Origin: Aporrectodea caliginosa
Taxonomy: Eukaryota > Annelida > Clitellata > Crassiclitellata > Lumbricidae
Reading direction: 5' to 3'
NCBI GenBank assembly: GCA_020284085.1
Contig: JACEVL010000777.1
Span: forward strand, 248,001-312,000
DNA: 64,000 nt
Shown here: in pieces, positions 1 to 49,744 of the stretch
Position numbering within the stretch: the first letter of the stretch is position 1
Layout: each line of letters opens with the position of its first letter
The notes under the pieces: model-generated
Seen by the model: the letters and a program-made list of their open reading frames with translations, nothing else
The model's database searches: none
What the model was told of the DNA's origin: nothing
Made by a program: the position numbers and the translations under genes

Positions 1-837
1 AGTAACTGTTGTCATCCAGTAACTGTTACAAAGGCATTTTTACAAGTCCCTAGAGCAGAGGAAAAGTCCTACATAGTTGTCCACATCCAGGCATCACGAT
101 CTTGGCACCTGGAGTGCTTGTTGCTATGCACAATTATTAGCTTGACAGTTAGATTCAGTGATGATCTGAGCTCATGAATCTTGTTATAAAACTACAAAGA
201 TATATCACTTCTGACGATTCTATTGTATTGAAGAGTAAGCCGACTTATTTTGTCAAAATTTTGACCACCCCTTATCAGAGGCTGGTGAAAACATAGCCCA
301 ACATCGCCATTGCTATCATTATCATGTTAAAAGCTATATAAATCATTAGTTTGAATGCTGTTTATTGTACTGGTACGGGTGATGCTGGTACTCATAAATG
401 CATGATCCTTCAAAATAACTTTTCATCTAATTCTCTATTACTGAAAATCATATGCCAAATTTCGTCTTCGTTTGCCATCGTGGTCATAAATCACTACCCG
501 TCAAACAAAACAGATCATTGACTTTCAGGTCTAATATCTCCACAATGGATCCATATGTGTATAAGTAACCAATAGAAAAAATTGTAGCTTGTTTTTTTAA
601 TCTATTGTTGCATTTTCTTTATTTTTAAATGACTTTGCTTGGTGCTTTTTTCTTAGCAAAGGTGTTTTAGCAGACATGTCCAGGACCGGGAAACATGCGT
701 TAAATGTCAGTCTGGGTTTTATTATCAGTTATTGGTAGAATCAACATCTGTCTTCATCTTGATAGTTATTAAGGTGGGATCTTTCTGTTTTTTGGTTGTT
801 CTTGACTAATGTTATGGTTGATTGTTTTCAATGTTAG
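1..837. other. Intron of the TRIO-like gene (5' part outside window)
   Basis: Non-coding sequence leading to the acceptor TTAG at 834-837. I see no coding exon, RNA gene or bounded repeat here. It is taken as intron because the exon that follows opens in phase 0 without a start codon and continues an existing protein. Confidence 0.6.
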
Positions 838-38164
<37,327 letters not shown>

Positions 38165-38591
38165 TGGCATTGATTGACTGCAGCCAAATCAGTGATAGCA
38201 TGTTACAATTACATGTTCTATGCAAAGAGGAAATTCTTGTAGAAAGCAGCGGAAATTCTTCTTTTCCTTCTTCTGCGGGCTACAAGTTGTTTTAGTCTCA
38301 ACAAATCGCCTTTGCCTGAGAAGTCGTCTGTCTAAAGAAATACCAAACGTAACTGTTGCCCAGAGAAGCATCTTCACAAAGTGGCCGTTCCCATCTCAAG
38401 TGCTTCATAGTCCAGAGTTGATGAACAGAAATCTGCAGTTTATTTTTATTGTCCTATTTTGTATTTTCTGCCTATGTTTGTTTCAGCTCTGTTTAGTTTA
38501 CATTACTGCTTTATTGGCAATGAATGGAAAATGTAACTCCAATACACGTCAGTATAATGTGAACAGAATTGCTTGGGACTATATAACAATC

Positions 38592-38657
<66 letters not shown>

Positions 38658-39925
38658 GTGTTTTGTTTTAAACTTGCTTTGCACTGTCCTACTCAGAAAC
38701 ATGAGGCCTCTTGCAAAAACATTTAACTAAGTGTTCCTTGTGACTTAATGTTTTATAAAACAAGTCATTTGTTGAATTTCATAGACTTCAACTGTAGTAA
38801 CAGTATGGCTAAACCTAGTCACTGTTATCCTTGTAGAATATTTTGCTGTTAAGAATAAGTAGTTCCTGCACAATTGATCAAATGTGTATTATTATCTCGG
38901 CTTGAGCAAGCGGTATTTGCTGGTATGCGAGAAGTAAGTTGAGCATTCACACCCCAGTCTGCATTTACATCTGACCTTAATTTCTTGTATATTCTCATTG
39001 CTGACTTTAAGAAATATGAGTATTGAATTGTTTAGTTACGCAAAGGAACTTCATGATTTCGGTAGCACTGAGCATGTTTCTTAAGGCCTTAACAATGTCT
39101 CTAGTTCTGCATGTCATGTATGTAGTCCGCACCTATAAAATCAGTGTCATTATTAAAGCAGAATATACAACATGCAGTTTTTCACTAGAGAGGAGCTGTG
39201 TTCGTATTTTTTCTCGTTTTATTTGGTGTCATCTAGGTTTTCATGCTGAACAGTTGTCTAGATCTTCGTTTCGTGTGTGGATGTGTAACTTTTTAAAGCA
39301 TTTAGTGATGAAAGGAACTTGTCTGTATCCAAATGCCATCAATTGATGCCCTTTGCATCGAGTAATGGCACAAAACAGTCAATAGGTCCATTATATGATT
39401 TTGTTTGTGGTTTTTCTAATGCCAAGTATTTACATGTGGATGATTATTATAAATGGTTAATATAAAGGACTATTTAATTACCCTTGATGTTTCGTGTGTC
39501 CTTTTCTACGTGGCTTGTTGCTCTTTGGTGGCATCCAGTTAATCTTATTCCTTGTTTTGCGACTAAATTAAATTGTAAAATTAATCACTTGAAGAAAGAT
39601 TGCGATAAATGAAAATGAAATCTTGATGCTACGGATGCTGGAACTATTCCATAAGTTCATCACCAAATTATTAAAAACTCCTAAGAGGAAATGACAGAAA
39701 ACTTAATTTAGTTATGCTTGAGCCAGGATATTTACTTATTTATGTTACTTATAAATTTTAGTTATCCACAACAAAATATGCAAGTTCAAGGCTAGTAAAC
39801 ACATGTACTAATAATACAGACAACAGGGATCAGATAATGTTGAATGAGTTTATTGTTTTGGGTTAGAATGCAGCTTCCATGTCACAAAATCCATCATCAT
39901 AAATGGCTGTTGTTATAAATAAAAT
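38165..39925 (+). other. Probable 3' UTR and downstream region of TRIO-like gene
   Basis: No conserved coding sequence. Contains the (GT)n run. The nearest AATAAA on + is at 39918-39923 (AAATAAAATC); no closer canonical signal was seen, so the real 3' end is uncertain. An ORF of 168 codons at 38220-38726 depends on the (GT)n run and is not considered a gene. Confidence 0.4.
38593..38656. repeat. (GT)n microsatellite
   Basis: About 32 perfect GT units. Confidence 0.97.
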
Positions 39926-42644
39926 CATAAACAGACATCTTCTTTGGTGATGTTTCTGTAAAGTTAAAACTTATATTAACACGATTTGCAGTGATGTACA
40001 GATGGGTGTGTACATCTTGTAAAAGCTGGTCTAGTGTAGTTGCTTATACCAGATGTGCATGCATGCAAATGCTTGTGTGTGTCATGTAAATAATGAAATT
40101 AGGCACCTGCCCCAACACACACACTGCCTTGTTTGCTGTTCACTTTACTAAGTGAGCTTACAGAGAATGATGCCAGAAGTGCCACCATTTTTCTTAGATT
40201 CTGCTTGGTCATTTCACTGATACCACTCAGTGTCCGTGCACAATTCAGTAACATGCAGCAGTTCATAATCAATCTTTCGAGAACAGTCCAAGTCATCTGT
40301 GGTCATGTACTTCAGAACTAAATTTACATACTTGCAAAGTCTGCACTTGTACATTACGCATTCATATTGTTGTGAATTTACCTGTGTGTTAGTGTATGCC
40401 ATTGTCAAGGGCTTAGATTTCTAGTGGGATGTCAGCCTAGAGGTCGGGGTTCAAATACCTTCCAGGTCAGAAAAAGTTTAAGATGTATGTTCTTCCTGGT
40501 GAGCTCTGGGATGTTTTATCTGTTTACTGTCAGTGAGAAGATCAGGCAGTAAAGGAGAAGCATCTTCACTTGCCCTCGTATGTTGACGCCGAGTAAGTAA
40601 TGTCGACTGCTGACGATGAGTAAATCCCTAACAATTCATGTCCATGGCTGCTGCCTCTCAGGGTTGGCTTAAGGATCGCTTTTCTCTTCTTCATGTGTAC
40701 ACGTTATCTCTTTTTAATATGTTATGTAATTGAAAGTGCATTTATTATTGTCTAGTATCCTGTATGCCAACTGTTAGTTTTATCTATTTATCATTTATTG
40801 TCTTGCGTAAACTCCTACTCAGATCTTCTGTGAACAGGACTGTATCGTCGTATAGAACCTCAATCAAGTACTTTTATATTTTGCAGTGTAAGAAACAACC
40901 GAGAGAAATTGTCAAGTTATTTTGATTGAATGTTGCCCAGCTGGTTTTGTAGTTTGCACTAAATTTAATTAGTCTAATCACATCACTATTGCAAAGACTT
41001 CTGGAGCACCATTATCAGAATGCACGAGTCATAGGGCAGTGGTAGCTTCAAAGTAAACCATCAATCCTTCCCGGCTTTTTAAAACTGCACTTGTTATACA
41101 TACCTGTTTAACAATAAATTATAATTCATAATGCATTACATAGGTTCAGTTGAGATCTGAGAAGTTAGAGCAGGCTCCAGTATATATATAAGCAAGTTGG
41201 AAGGAATGAGTTTTAGTTAAGATATGAATAATGTCCGAGAACCAGAATAAAATACTGGAGAAACTAATGCATTGTTTGAACACTTTAATGACGAGAGTTT
41301 ACTAAAAGCGACTGGAAAAACAATGCAGCTCGTCGTTAAATTGTTAAGTCTTTGTAAACCGTGGCAATACTTTTGGCTTGATCTTTAGCTGAAACCGGCC
41401 TGAAGCTGATGATATATTCTGATTCTTGAAATCTTCAGCATAGGAGCAAAAGCCAGAATATTAACGAATAGTCATTTGATGAGCTAGCATCTGTAGCAAT
41501 TAGCCTTAGATAGAACTGGATTCCACCCGTGTTATCTAATGGTATCTATAGATAAAGCCAGTCATAATGCCCAAGGCATTATAATACTAAAACAAACTGA
41601 ATAAGTAAATTTATCCATATTCAGTCGGTCTGTCTTTCTTTGCAATAATAAGCAATTCATGTCTTGCGCTTTTTGGGACAACTTGAAGTCCTGGAAGCCC
41701 ACTTGACCAACCATGACAAAACTTCTCTATTCTGGAAGTTTGGTATGCGAGAATAACCGGTCATCCTGTGCTGGTTCAAACGAGCTCTTTTGCTCAGGTT
41801 AGATGTCAAGAATTCAAGATGCACAGGTTTTGGTTTAGCATAACCAACCAAGACAACAGCAATGCTCAATATTCTTTATAAGTTTGTATTAGCAGTAGTG
41901 AGAAACTTGCCCATTAGAGGAGCATAACCCCACTTTAGTTCATCCTGCCTCTTAATGGCCGAATCTCAGACTGTCAAACAATGTTTGGTTAATACAGGGT
42001 AAGGCCCGCGATGATGATGTGACAGAAGTCAATCTTACGAATACAATCTATGAATGAATACAGGAAGGTTGTAGCAGAATTGACAAATAACATTTTTGTG
42101 TAAGAAATAGGTGCTATAAACTGAGACTACAAAAGTAGTGGCTTATTTAGTGACCATATACTGGTTTGAACAAACCTTATGTAGATAGCAGAAGTGTTTA
42201 TACATGTTATTTATGTGGTCAGAGAAATCAATACAGGGTCTCGAATTTCATGCCCCTAAGTTTTCTTGAATTTTGGGTTTAGCTGGGTGGAGAGTATACC
42301 CAAGTGGTCTTTGTTTACAGCTCATTTGAGTACAGCAGAATGAGTAGCTCACTGTCAATCATTGTTGGCAAGTACTTATAACTGATAAAACGATACCCAA
42401 TTGTTTGCACGTCAGTCTGCGAGAAAACGATAAAAAGCTGCATCCTATTTATGTATAAATGCATACTTTTGTATGACTTGCCTTGCCTGTTCTACTTCGG
42501 TTTTATAAATTTTGCCAGGCGAGATCGTTCACAGCTGCCTCACTTTAGGACCGTGTTTAGATTGTGCAAGACTCAAATACAAATGTCTTAGATGTAGTCT
42601 CAGTCAGGACTCGATCTAGCATTCTTTCCCTGTTTGATTTTGCA
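39926..42644. other. Intergenic, mostly unrecognised
   Basis: A possible SINE-like unit at 40410-40560 carries GGTCGGGGTTCAAATACC, resembling a pol III B box (GGTTCRANNCC). No gene, bounded transposon or RNA gene recognised elsewhere. Confidence 0.5.
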
Positions 42645-43902
42645 AGTGTTCAGTTGCCTTGTTTCATAAACTATTCGTTTGAATGTCTACAGTTTTTCGT
42701 CAACTTTAGTGGTTTCTTGTACATATAGTTAGTATACTGTCAATGACAATACATTAGGACAAGCAGGCTATTCCTGTACGTGCTTTGAAGCATTGCAGAA
42801 CGGTTTTTAACATGTCGTGCAATTATGTCTTACGCGTTATTGTAGGCATCGTGTTGGCATGTACACCAGGAAGAGCATCTGATCTTGACAGACATTTGTG
42901 TAAATGTTAATGTACATGTCCAGAGTGTTAATTAAATTCTGTAAACATTTGTGTTTAGTGTTGGAATTAATTTGGACTGGAGCGTGAAACAAAACGACAG
43001 TAAATTACCATCAGTCTTCAAAATGCACAAAGACAACTAACTAGACCAGTGATTCTTAATGTTTTGTGTCCACATAACTCTTGGCATGTATGTATGTATG
43101 TATGTATGTATGTATGTATGTATGTATGTATGTATGTATGATGTAGCCTACTCTGTGAATGCATCAGGACGTAATATAGCGCAGTGCTCAGACGTTTACT
43201 ATAGCACCTTTAGTACCTCAAAAACATGCTATCTGCACCAGCCCAATTGATGTTAAAGTCATCAAGAATAAAAAGTTAAACAAGCGAACAGTGCTCAGAT
43301 AACTAGAAGTCACCGATGGTGACCGCAGAGCCACAGCCAGTAGCAGATGTCACACTGGTTCTGCCACAAGTAGCCTCGAAGAAATGGAGTGACAAAAGGC
43401 GATGAAGCCTGCAACATTTAATCCCAACACCAAGTACTGTAGTCTGTTGCATCTGGAAGAAGACGCCGCATCCCAACATTCGCAGCCTCCAAGTCTGTTT
43501 GGTACGCCATTCTTCAGCAGCTGGTCAATTGTTTGAAGCGCATCTCCACAGCAGAATGATCAGCACCAAATAGCGGACTCTTTTGGCCTTTCTAGCTGGA
43601 GCTTGACACTGTTCAGCTAGTAACCTGAAGCCCATCAGAACAGCAGAGTCTACTGGCGGCACACGAGACTTCACAAACAAACCTAAAACTCCATTGAATA
43701 CAATCAGAAACGATGGGAAAAGATAAATTAACTCCACCAATGCATACTAGGTCACATTATTAGTCCGGGTGGACAAAAATCATCGAGCAATATCCACAAG
43801 GATCAACAAGATGCACTAAGAAAAAAATATAAAAACACTGTATGGAAAAAATAAGCTGATGAACATGAAGTCTGGTTATGGTAAGTGTGCAGATGTATAT
43901 CT
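42645..43902. repeat. Duplicated segment, copy A (insertion-free)
   Basis: Matches 53675-55176 (copy B) in the same orientation over its whole length: GTTCAGTTGCCTTGTTTCAT at the left, then ACAAGCAGGCTATTCCTGTA, GCATCAGGACGTAATATAGC and GATGTATATCTAC at the right. Copy A lacks the LINE and hAT insertions of copy B and has an expanded (TATG)n run instead. Copy A also holds a 50-60 base stretch (43440-43510) missing from copy B. Confidence 0.9.
43084..43139. repeat. (TATG)n microsatellite
   Basis: About 14 units GTAT, at the position where copy B carries a LINE fragment. Confidence 0.95.
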
Positions 43903-44999
43903 ACAACTGTTACTCGATCGTGACAATAATGATCAGCAACTGCAAAGACCACTGTCAAATTTGTATCTAAATCGTAAGACAAAAAGGTGATCAAGTGTTT
44001 CATTAGACATTCGGCATCAGTTTAACCTCAGCGAAGCAAATAGTGACTAATAAACTATTCATATATACTGACGTTGCCTTTAATATGCATTAAAGTCTAG
44101 GCCTACACTCAGTCAACTCATAAAGGCTAATTTTGCAGAGCTTTTGCAACCATGCGGCAGTGGACCCACACTATATTAACAAATCCTTAGACATGACTGA
44201 GATCGATGAGAATTTAATTTTTAACTGTCCAGACTTAATTGTTAGTCAGGGCTAATAGGTCTAGTCTGCTGTCAGTCTGATCTAGAGGCCATAGAATGAC
44301 GTCATGAGATCCATGGTCACCCATGCACCGAAGTATAGTTCTACAACTTCGCCTATTTGTCAACCAACTTACCATACATGACATTGACTGGCATTTTCAT
44401 CATCAGACTAGGCCTGTAGTAGCCTATAATGCGCAGTTTCAATAAAGGATATACTTACTTATTAACTTACTTAATATAGACATTAAAGTGATTAAACCAA
44501 CGACCTCTTATAGAATGACACTAGTGATCTATAGGCTATATCGCTTGCCAAATGGTGAAATGGACCATCTGACGGTAGTAAACTAGTAAAGCTGGAATCA
44601 GATGCTCTCGTCAACCAGCGCAGAGAAATGCGTATCCACAGTTCCAAACTTATCATTCCTAGTAACAGTATAATCGTTGAAGAGCATTCATATAGCGTCG
44701 TTTTTAAGCTCTCACAGGAAAGACTTCTATTAGTTCATTTCCAGGCACTTAACACGGAAGAAATATTTTGAAAGTTTTGAGTCTTACATTATAGTTAAGG
44801 CAGGGCGCAAAGATAAAGTAAGTAAGTATATCCTTTATTGCACCAATTGCGAACCGCATTTTGGTTTACATTCTACAATGGCCAATAGTATAATCTGAAA
44901 TGTCTACACTTTAATTTCTATTGTTTTTCAAACTGTGCAGTGCTACAGATAGGCTACTCATTACATTTTCTTCTGCTCTCTGACATATCGCTTGATATA
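43903..44999. other. Intergenic; two LINE/SINE-like tails facing each other
   Basis: CAATAAAGGATATACTTACT at 44438-44457 and its reverse complement AGTAAGTATATCCTTTATTG at 44821-44840 look like the 3' ends of two copies of one retroposon with a (TTAC)n-type tail, in opposite orientations. Nothing else recognised. Confidence 0.5.
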
Positions 45000-45024
45000 A
45001 ACAACTACCTGCGCTATATAATTT

Positions 45025-45147
45025 TGCACGTGACGGAAATCACTTATCCGTGACGAAGGCTCCTGATTGGCTATGGAAGAAAAGAGCTGAAAACAAGAGC
45101 GGATTTAAATTTCAGATCAGTTGAGTTCAAACTGTTGCCGTGTAAAG
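45025..45147 (+). promoter_or_regulatory. Possible promoter and non-coding first exon
   Basis: Contains GCACGTGACG (E-box/CRE-like), a second CCGTGACG, and CTGATTGGCTATGG (inverted CCAAT box), followed about 60 bases later by sequence ending AAAG|GTCAGT, a possible donor after 45147. Less AT-rich than its surroundings. May belong with the candidate exons at 46334 and 49201. Confidence 0.25.
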
Positions 45148-45622
45148 GTCAGTTGGAGTGATTTGCTACTTTCTTAATAAAACGAGAGTTAAGTTAAAAG
45201 GAAATAACTTTGTGAAGATTCTTTCTTGAATGGAGACTAGAATAATAAATAATAATAGGCCTAATAATACTGACTAACCAGCCACAATTGAATATAGTTA
45301 AGAACGGTGACCCTAATCTGAGACGATAATAACGTCAGTAATAATTAAGTCCCAGCCCTAATTAAGCGGGGCTTGTGCCCCTTTTGGGTCTCCTCTGTTC
45401 CACAGCCAATGCTCCGATCGATAGGTAATAGTCAAGTTATAATTGTTGTTAATTGGGCAATCATTTAGTATCGGGGTGCATTTAGTATCGGGGTGCATGT
45501 ATATTTGCGCCCTGATACTAAATGCTTTCGTAAACAAATGGGTCTTAAGTTTAATCTTGAAGGACTCAACAGCCCCATAAGGTTGACTCAGCCTTCTACT
45601 CCGTAGAGGTTATGGTAAAATG
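45148..45622. other. Intergenic or intron, unrecognised
   Basis: Includes a direct repeat of TTTAGTATCGGGGTGCAT at 45465-45482 and 45480-45497, echoed at 45654-45671 (TTTAGTATCGTGGTGCAT) inside the next element. No coding sequence identified. Confidence 0.5.
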
Positions 45623-46084
45623 GGTAAACCTCCATTGTAGCGTATTTTATTATTTAGTATCGTGGTGCATGTATAATTTTTCCACAGTAACATGTAGGCT
45701 CCTAATACAATAGTGTATTTTATTATTATGGATGGAGTATGTTCAACTCCATTTTAACGTTTTTTATTATAATTATACATGGCAATAAAAGTAGGATCCA
45801 TGAAACTAATTCTTACTTAAATGGAAGTTGGATTGCTTAAAATAATTTGCTTAGAAAGAAGTTGGATTGATCAAATTCGTTCTTTGCTTAAATGAAAGTT
45901 GGCTTGATGAAATTGGTTCTTTGTGTAAATAGACGTTGGACTGATGAAACTAATTCTTTGTGTAAATAGAAGTTTTGATTCATGTCATTGTCCATGACAG
46001 AAACGTGGTCAAACAATAAAATACGCTAAAATGGAGTTGAATTTACATTGGGAATAATAAAAAATGCTAAAATGGAGTTTTCTC
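45623..46084. mobile_element. GGTAAACC-family element 1 (462 bp, internal tandem array)
   Basis: Perfect 8-bp target duplication GTAAAATG at 45615-45622 and 46085-46092. Left end GGTAAACCTCCATTGTAGCG; the right end ...CTAAAATGGAGTTTTCTC is a diverged inverted copy. Inside, units like GAAGTTGGATTGATCAAATT and GACGTTGGACTGATGAAACT repeat roughly every 37 bases (45825-45985). Confidence 0.8.
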
Positions 46085-46333
46085 GTAAAATGAGCAGCAG
46101 TAAGCCTAAGACCGATCGGCGCCTAACAGGCTGCTATACAGTTATAAACTCGACTCTTAATTTTGTTTAACTTGTTATCATGTGTTCCTACTATTTCATG
46201 TAATCATACTGCAGTTTGTCAGTTAAAATTTAATAAACGATTATTATTATAATTATTATTATTATTATTAAGTATAGACTATTCTTTATTTATCCAACTA
46301 CATTATTCTTGTGTTTGTCATTGCTTTGTATAG

Positions 46334-46433
46334 AGTTGATCAAGTCCTCTGTCGAAAGCGGCACAGAAAGATCACGTAGAGGTCGTTCGATGTTTTCGCG
46401 GTCACTCGCCGGAACTCGGAATCTTACCAGTCA
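46334..46433 (+). CDS. Candidate coding exon, gene unknown
   Basis: Between TTTGTATAG and GTAAGTA the sequence is open in one frame: IKSSVESGTERSRRGRSMFS then RSLAGTRNLTS, with two bases over. Richer in G+C than its surroundings, with strong splice signals. An internal ATG at 46390 would give MFSRSLAGTRNLTS, a short basic Ser/Arg-rich start resembling a mitochondrial presequence. No family recognised. Confidence 0.25.
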
Positions 46434-46496
46434 GTAAGTAAAACCCTCTTTACAAGCACCAATTAATTTCTGTGCTGGATTACATTCGCTTTCTAG

Positions 46497-47800
46497 CAGA
46501 GATGGGTAACAAATTGATTACATGCTAAACAGCTAATTCTAATCGATTAGCTGTCGTCCGATGCTAGCTCTAATTCTAATTGACTAGCAATTTTCAGCTA
46601 ATTCTAATCAAAAATCGATTAGCGGATCAATTAAATGTTTGAAAATTTAAGTTGAGAATGCATTCATTAAGAATGAGTTTATTAATATTGAGTTTGAAGA
46701 ATATACTTACTACCTTATTTATCTGAAGGCTGCTTCAAACTTTGTTTCAAACTTTCAATTATCTGTTCATGGTTATAAAACAAGGGAACTAGTACAAGTT
46801 CTTATTTCTGCACTTAGTTCTCTATGCTTCTAATAATGTATGTGCAGACAACTGATGATAAAAATATCCAGAATTTGTTAAAACGTTCTTTAAAATTATT
46901 AAGATAAAAGCGATATCAGAAGGGAATTAGTATGGAAGTGTAAATTGTAAAAGTGTAAATTAGTAGGGAAGTGTAAAAATGCATTAATATTATCAATGCT
47001 AATTGGATGCCAACTTACGTATCATCAAACTTCGTCAGTCACGTTAAGGTGAGTTGAAGTTGACAAACAAATAGCGTTTCATGCAGATAAATTGCATAGA
47101 ACCAATTAGGGTTAAGTTTCACCACTTGTGGTCTCAACTTGTAACATTTTGCGAAGTTCAAATGCAATAGTGAGCTTACACTGTAGCAATGTCGGTAAAC
47201 CTGTATTTTAGCGTATTTTATTGTTTCACTTATCTGGCTGTGTAAATGGAAGTTGGATTGATAAAAATAATTCTTTGCATAAAATTAATAGAAGTTGAAT
47301 TGACGAAAAGAATCTTGATGTTAAAATGGAAGTTAGATTGATGACAGTTATCATGAAAATCACTGAAATAATTAAATACGCTAAAATACAGGATATGTTC
47401 AATGACATAATTAAACACGCTAAAATGCAGTTTCACCGCAATGTCAATAACTGCAGCATGTATTGACAGATGTGGTATTGCTTGCTGGATTGTGGACTGT
47501 TTTCACATACAGCAGTTGTGCAGCTTTAGGTATTGTAATAGGCTACAGCTTTAGGTATTGTAATAGGCTATAGCAACTTGCTGTAGTAACTTGCTGTGCT
47601 TTGATTAAAATTTTACAAATTCATGAAGCAAATATATTTATCAAACTATCGAAATCTAATTCTAATTGCTCATTTATTAGCTGCTTCTAATTCTAAACGA
47701 TTAGCTTGAAGATTTTTCTAATTCTAAGCGATTAGCAAATTTCAGTAGCTAATTCTAATTCTAATCGATTAGCAATTCTAGCTAATCTTACCCATCTCTG
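46497..47800. mobile_element. hAT-type non-autonomous element, 1304 bp
   Basis: Perfect 8-bp target duplication CTTTCTAG at 46489-46496 and 47801-47808. Ends CAGAGATGGGTAA and TTACCCATCTCTG are perfect inverted repeats; both sides carry many TAATCGATTAGC-type repeats. No transposase. A GGTAAACC-family element is nested inside. Confidence 0.93.
47194..47437. mobile_element. GGTAAACC-family element 2 (244 bp), nested in the hAT element
   Basis: Perfect 8-bp target duplication GCAATGTC at 47186-47193 and 47438-47445. Ends GGTAAACCTGTATTTTAGCG and CGCTAAAATGCAGTTTCACC. Interior units GGAAGTTGGATTGATAAAAA, AGAAGTTGAATTGACGAAAA and GGAAGTTAGATTGATGACAG, about 40 bases apart. Confidence 0.9.
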
Positions 47801-47808
47801 CTTTCTAG

Positions 47809-48416
47809 GTGGATTGTTTAAAGCTGTGTTTCTTAGAAGTACTTAAATGCATTGCCATCTTAAGGCTTGGGCTCACTGGGCAGTCGCCAGGGGCCCCACG
47901 ATTCTAGGCGCCCCAAATTAAAAAGACTAGAAAAATTGCTGCGTGTGTAACTTCCACAATGGGGCATCAGCGTTTAACTGACTTTCACTCATGTTCATTG
48001 AAAATGACATCCTGAAGACATGTTGCCTTCAAGCCAATTATAAATCAGTTCCCTGCAAAACAATATCTCAAACGTTAGTGTTGATTTATAATAAGTAATT
48101 CATACTTTACCATCTCTGTGAGACTCTGTCTGTAGGGTTACCATTTCTTTATGTTAAAATATTTGTGTTTTTCAATCCTTACGTTAGGCCTGTATTGTTC
48201 ATACGTTTGTGTTGATTAATATTCAATTTACAATAGGTTTCTTTATGTTTAAACACTCATTTCATTACAAAGTTGATGTCGATCGAACCAATGCATCTAT
48301 AGGCTTGCTTTCATTGACCATTTAAATTTTTATGCCTTTGGGTGGGCAGAGGCCTCAGTGCATTGCTTTGCCCAACGGCACTGCTTGAAAGCACGTAGAA
48401 GTACTTTGTGCGTACA

Positions 48417-48417
<1 letters not shown>
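47809..48417. other. Intergenic, unrecognised
   Basis: Contains CAGGGGCCCCACGATTCTAG near 47890, reminiscent of the ends of some DNA transposons, without a partner I can fix. No gene recognised. Confidence 0.4.
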
Positions 48418-48496
<79 letters not shown>

Positions 48497-48875
48497 GGGC
48501 TGGTACTGATTAAAATAAGTTTCAATGGATTAATCTCATACGTAATCGGGCCGATTATTAGTAAAAATTTAATCGATTAAATTCGATTAATTTGGTCCAT
48601 ATTACATAAAGTGTGAAAACTGTTTAGACTGTATACACTGCAAAAATCCTTCAGTCATTCGACATGCTAAAGTTCAAATTGTCAAACTGAGAAACGTAGT
48701 CAGTAGTAACTACCTTCTATCTACAAAAATCTTCTAAGATGTTTCACATTATTACTGTTCCGGAAATAGGTCGGTTGGCGTCATAAAATAATAAGAAAAT
48801 TAAACGAACAATCAGAAATTAATTTATTAAAATTTTAACGATTAATCGATTAATTGATCGTTAAAATACGCAGCC

Positions 48876-48925
<50 letters not shown>
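48418..48925. repeat. (TA)n tract split by a hAT-like element
   Basis: TA runs at 48418-48492 and 48880-48925 flank a ~387-base element (48493-48879) beginning TAAAGGGCTGG and ending CGCAGCCCTA, with ATTAATCGATTAA motifs at both ends. The target duplication would be hidden inside the TA run. Confidence 0.7.
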
Positions 48926-48928
<3 letters not shown>

Positions 48929-49200
48929 ACTAACTGGATGACTGACATTATAAACAGAAAGAGATAGAGACCGACAGACAGGCAGAAATAGAGAGAAAGA
49001 GACGGACAAGAGATAGAGATGTGTATGCTGTGTTGACTACATGGTGATGATTACGAAAGTGACGACAATGAATAGGTCGGTTGACGTCATAAAATAAGTA
49101 AGAAATGACCAATATGTTGTTGATGACAATGATTGCTATAATGATGACTGCGAATACATTGGTGATGTAGATGCTGATGCTGAGTTTGTTTTACTGGCAG
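48926..49200. other. Intergenic or intron, unrecognised
   Basis: AGAGACAGA-rich stretch (48957-49020); otherwise nothing seen. Ends in a fair splice acceptor TTTTACTGGCAG. Confidence 0.5.
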
Positions 49201-49264
49201 AATGGCAACAGTGTTCTTCATTCCACCGTCATCTTTGGTCAGCTGTCTGTTACAGAAGAACTAA
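49201..49264 (+). CDS. Candidate terminal coding exon, gene unknown
   Basis: After acceptor CTGGCAG the frame that would follow the candidate exon at 46334-46433 reads (Q)MATVFFIPPSSLVSCLLQKN and stops at 49262-49264. Another frame stays open further (GNSVLHSTVIFGQLSVTEEL). Supported only by a splice site and an open frame. Confidence 0.2.
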
Positions 49265-49343
49265 TGTCAACCGAAGGCAGATATCAATCTGAAAAACGAA
49301 GGAGCTCCATTCAGTCATTACAAGTCATATTATTATTATATCA

Positions 49344-49744
49344 TATGTGACCTGCTCTGGCAAAAGGAGGCGGAAGTCGCCAGTCATAAAACTGAAGAAA
49401 TTAGTTAAAACACCAATCAGGTGTAAATTTTTCACTAATCTTTTTTGGCATATATCAATAAATAGGATCTTATACGGAAAAATATTATTTTAATAATATT
49501 TCACCTATTTCATGACAAATTTACACATAAACTTTTCGATCTATCTAGGGATTGTATTAAGATAATAAACTTTGCATGCGTTTTTCTCAAAATTGTACTT
49601 TCGAGTAGAAAAAATTATAAAATTCATATCTCTGGAACCCATCAAGATAGAATAATAATTTTTTCAACATTTTAAACAGAAATGATTACTTATCAATTTT
49701 AGCACAAAATATACAAGCTTCCTTTTTCCAGAGCAAGTCACATA
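49344..49744. mobile_element. Non-autonomous DNA transposon, ~401 bp
   Basis: Ends TATGTGACCTGCTCTGGCAA and TTCCAGAGCAAGTCACATA are inverted repeats of about 22 bases with few mismatches. The surrounding TATTATTA-rich sequence hides the target duplication. Superfamily not assigned. No coding sequence. Confidence 0.75.

Noticed and set aside
38220..38726. 168-codon ORF downstream of the TRIO-like stop
   Set aside because: It contains the (GT)n run translated as Cys-Val repeats, and has no homology; probably 3' UTR.
40410..40560. tRNA or tRNA-derived SINE
   Set aside because: Only a partial B box (GGTTCAAATACC); no A box at the right distance could be fixed.
47870..48400. Another DNA transposon bounded by GGGCCCC motifs
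   Set aside because: I could not find matching inverted ends or a target duplication.
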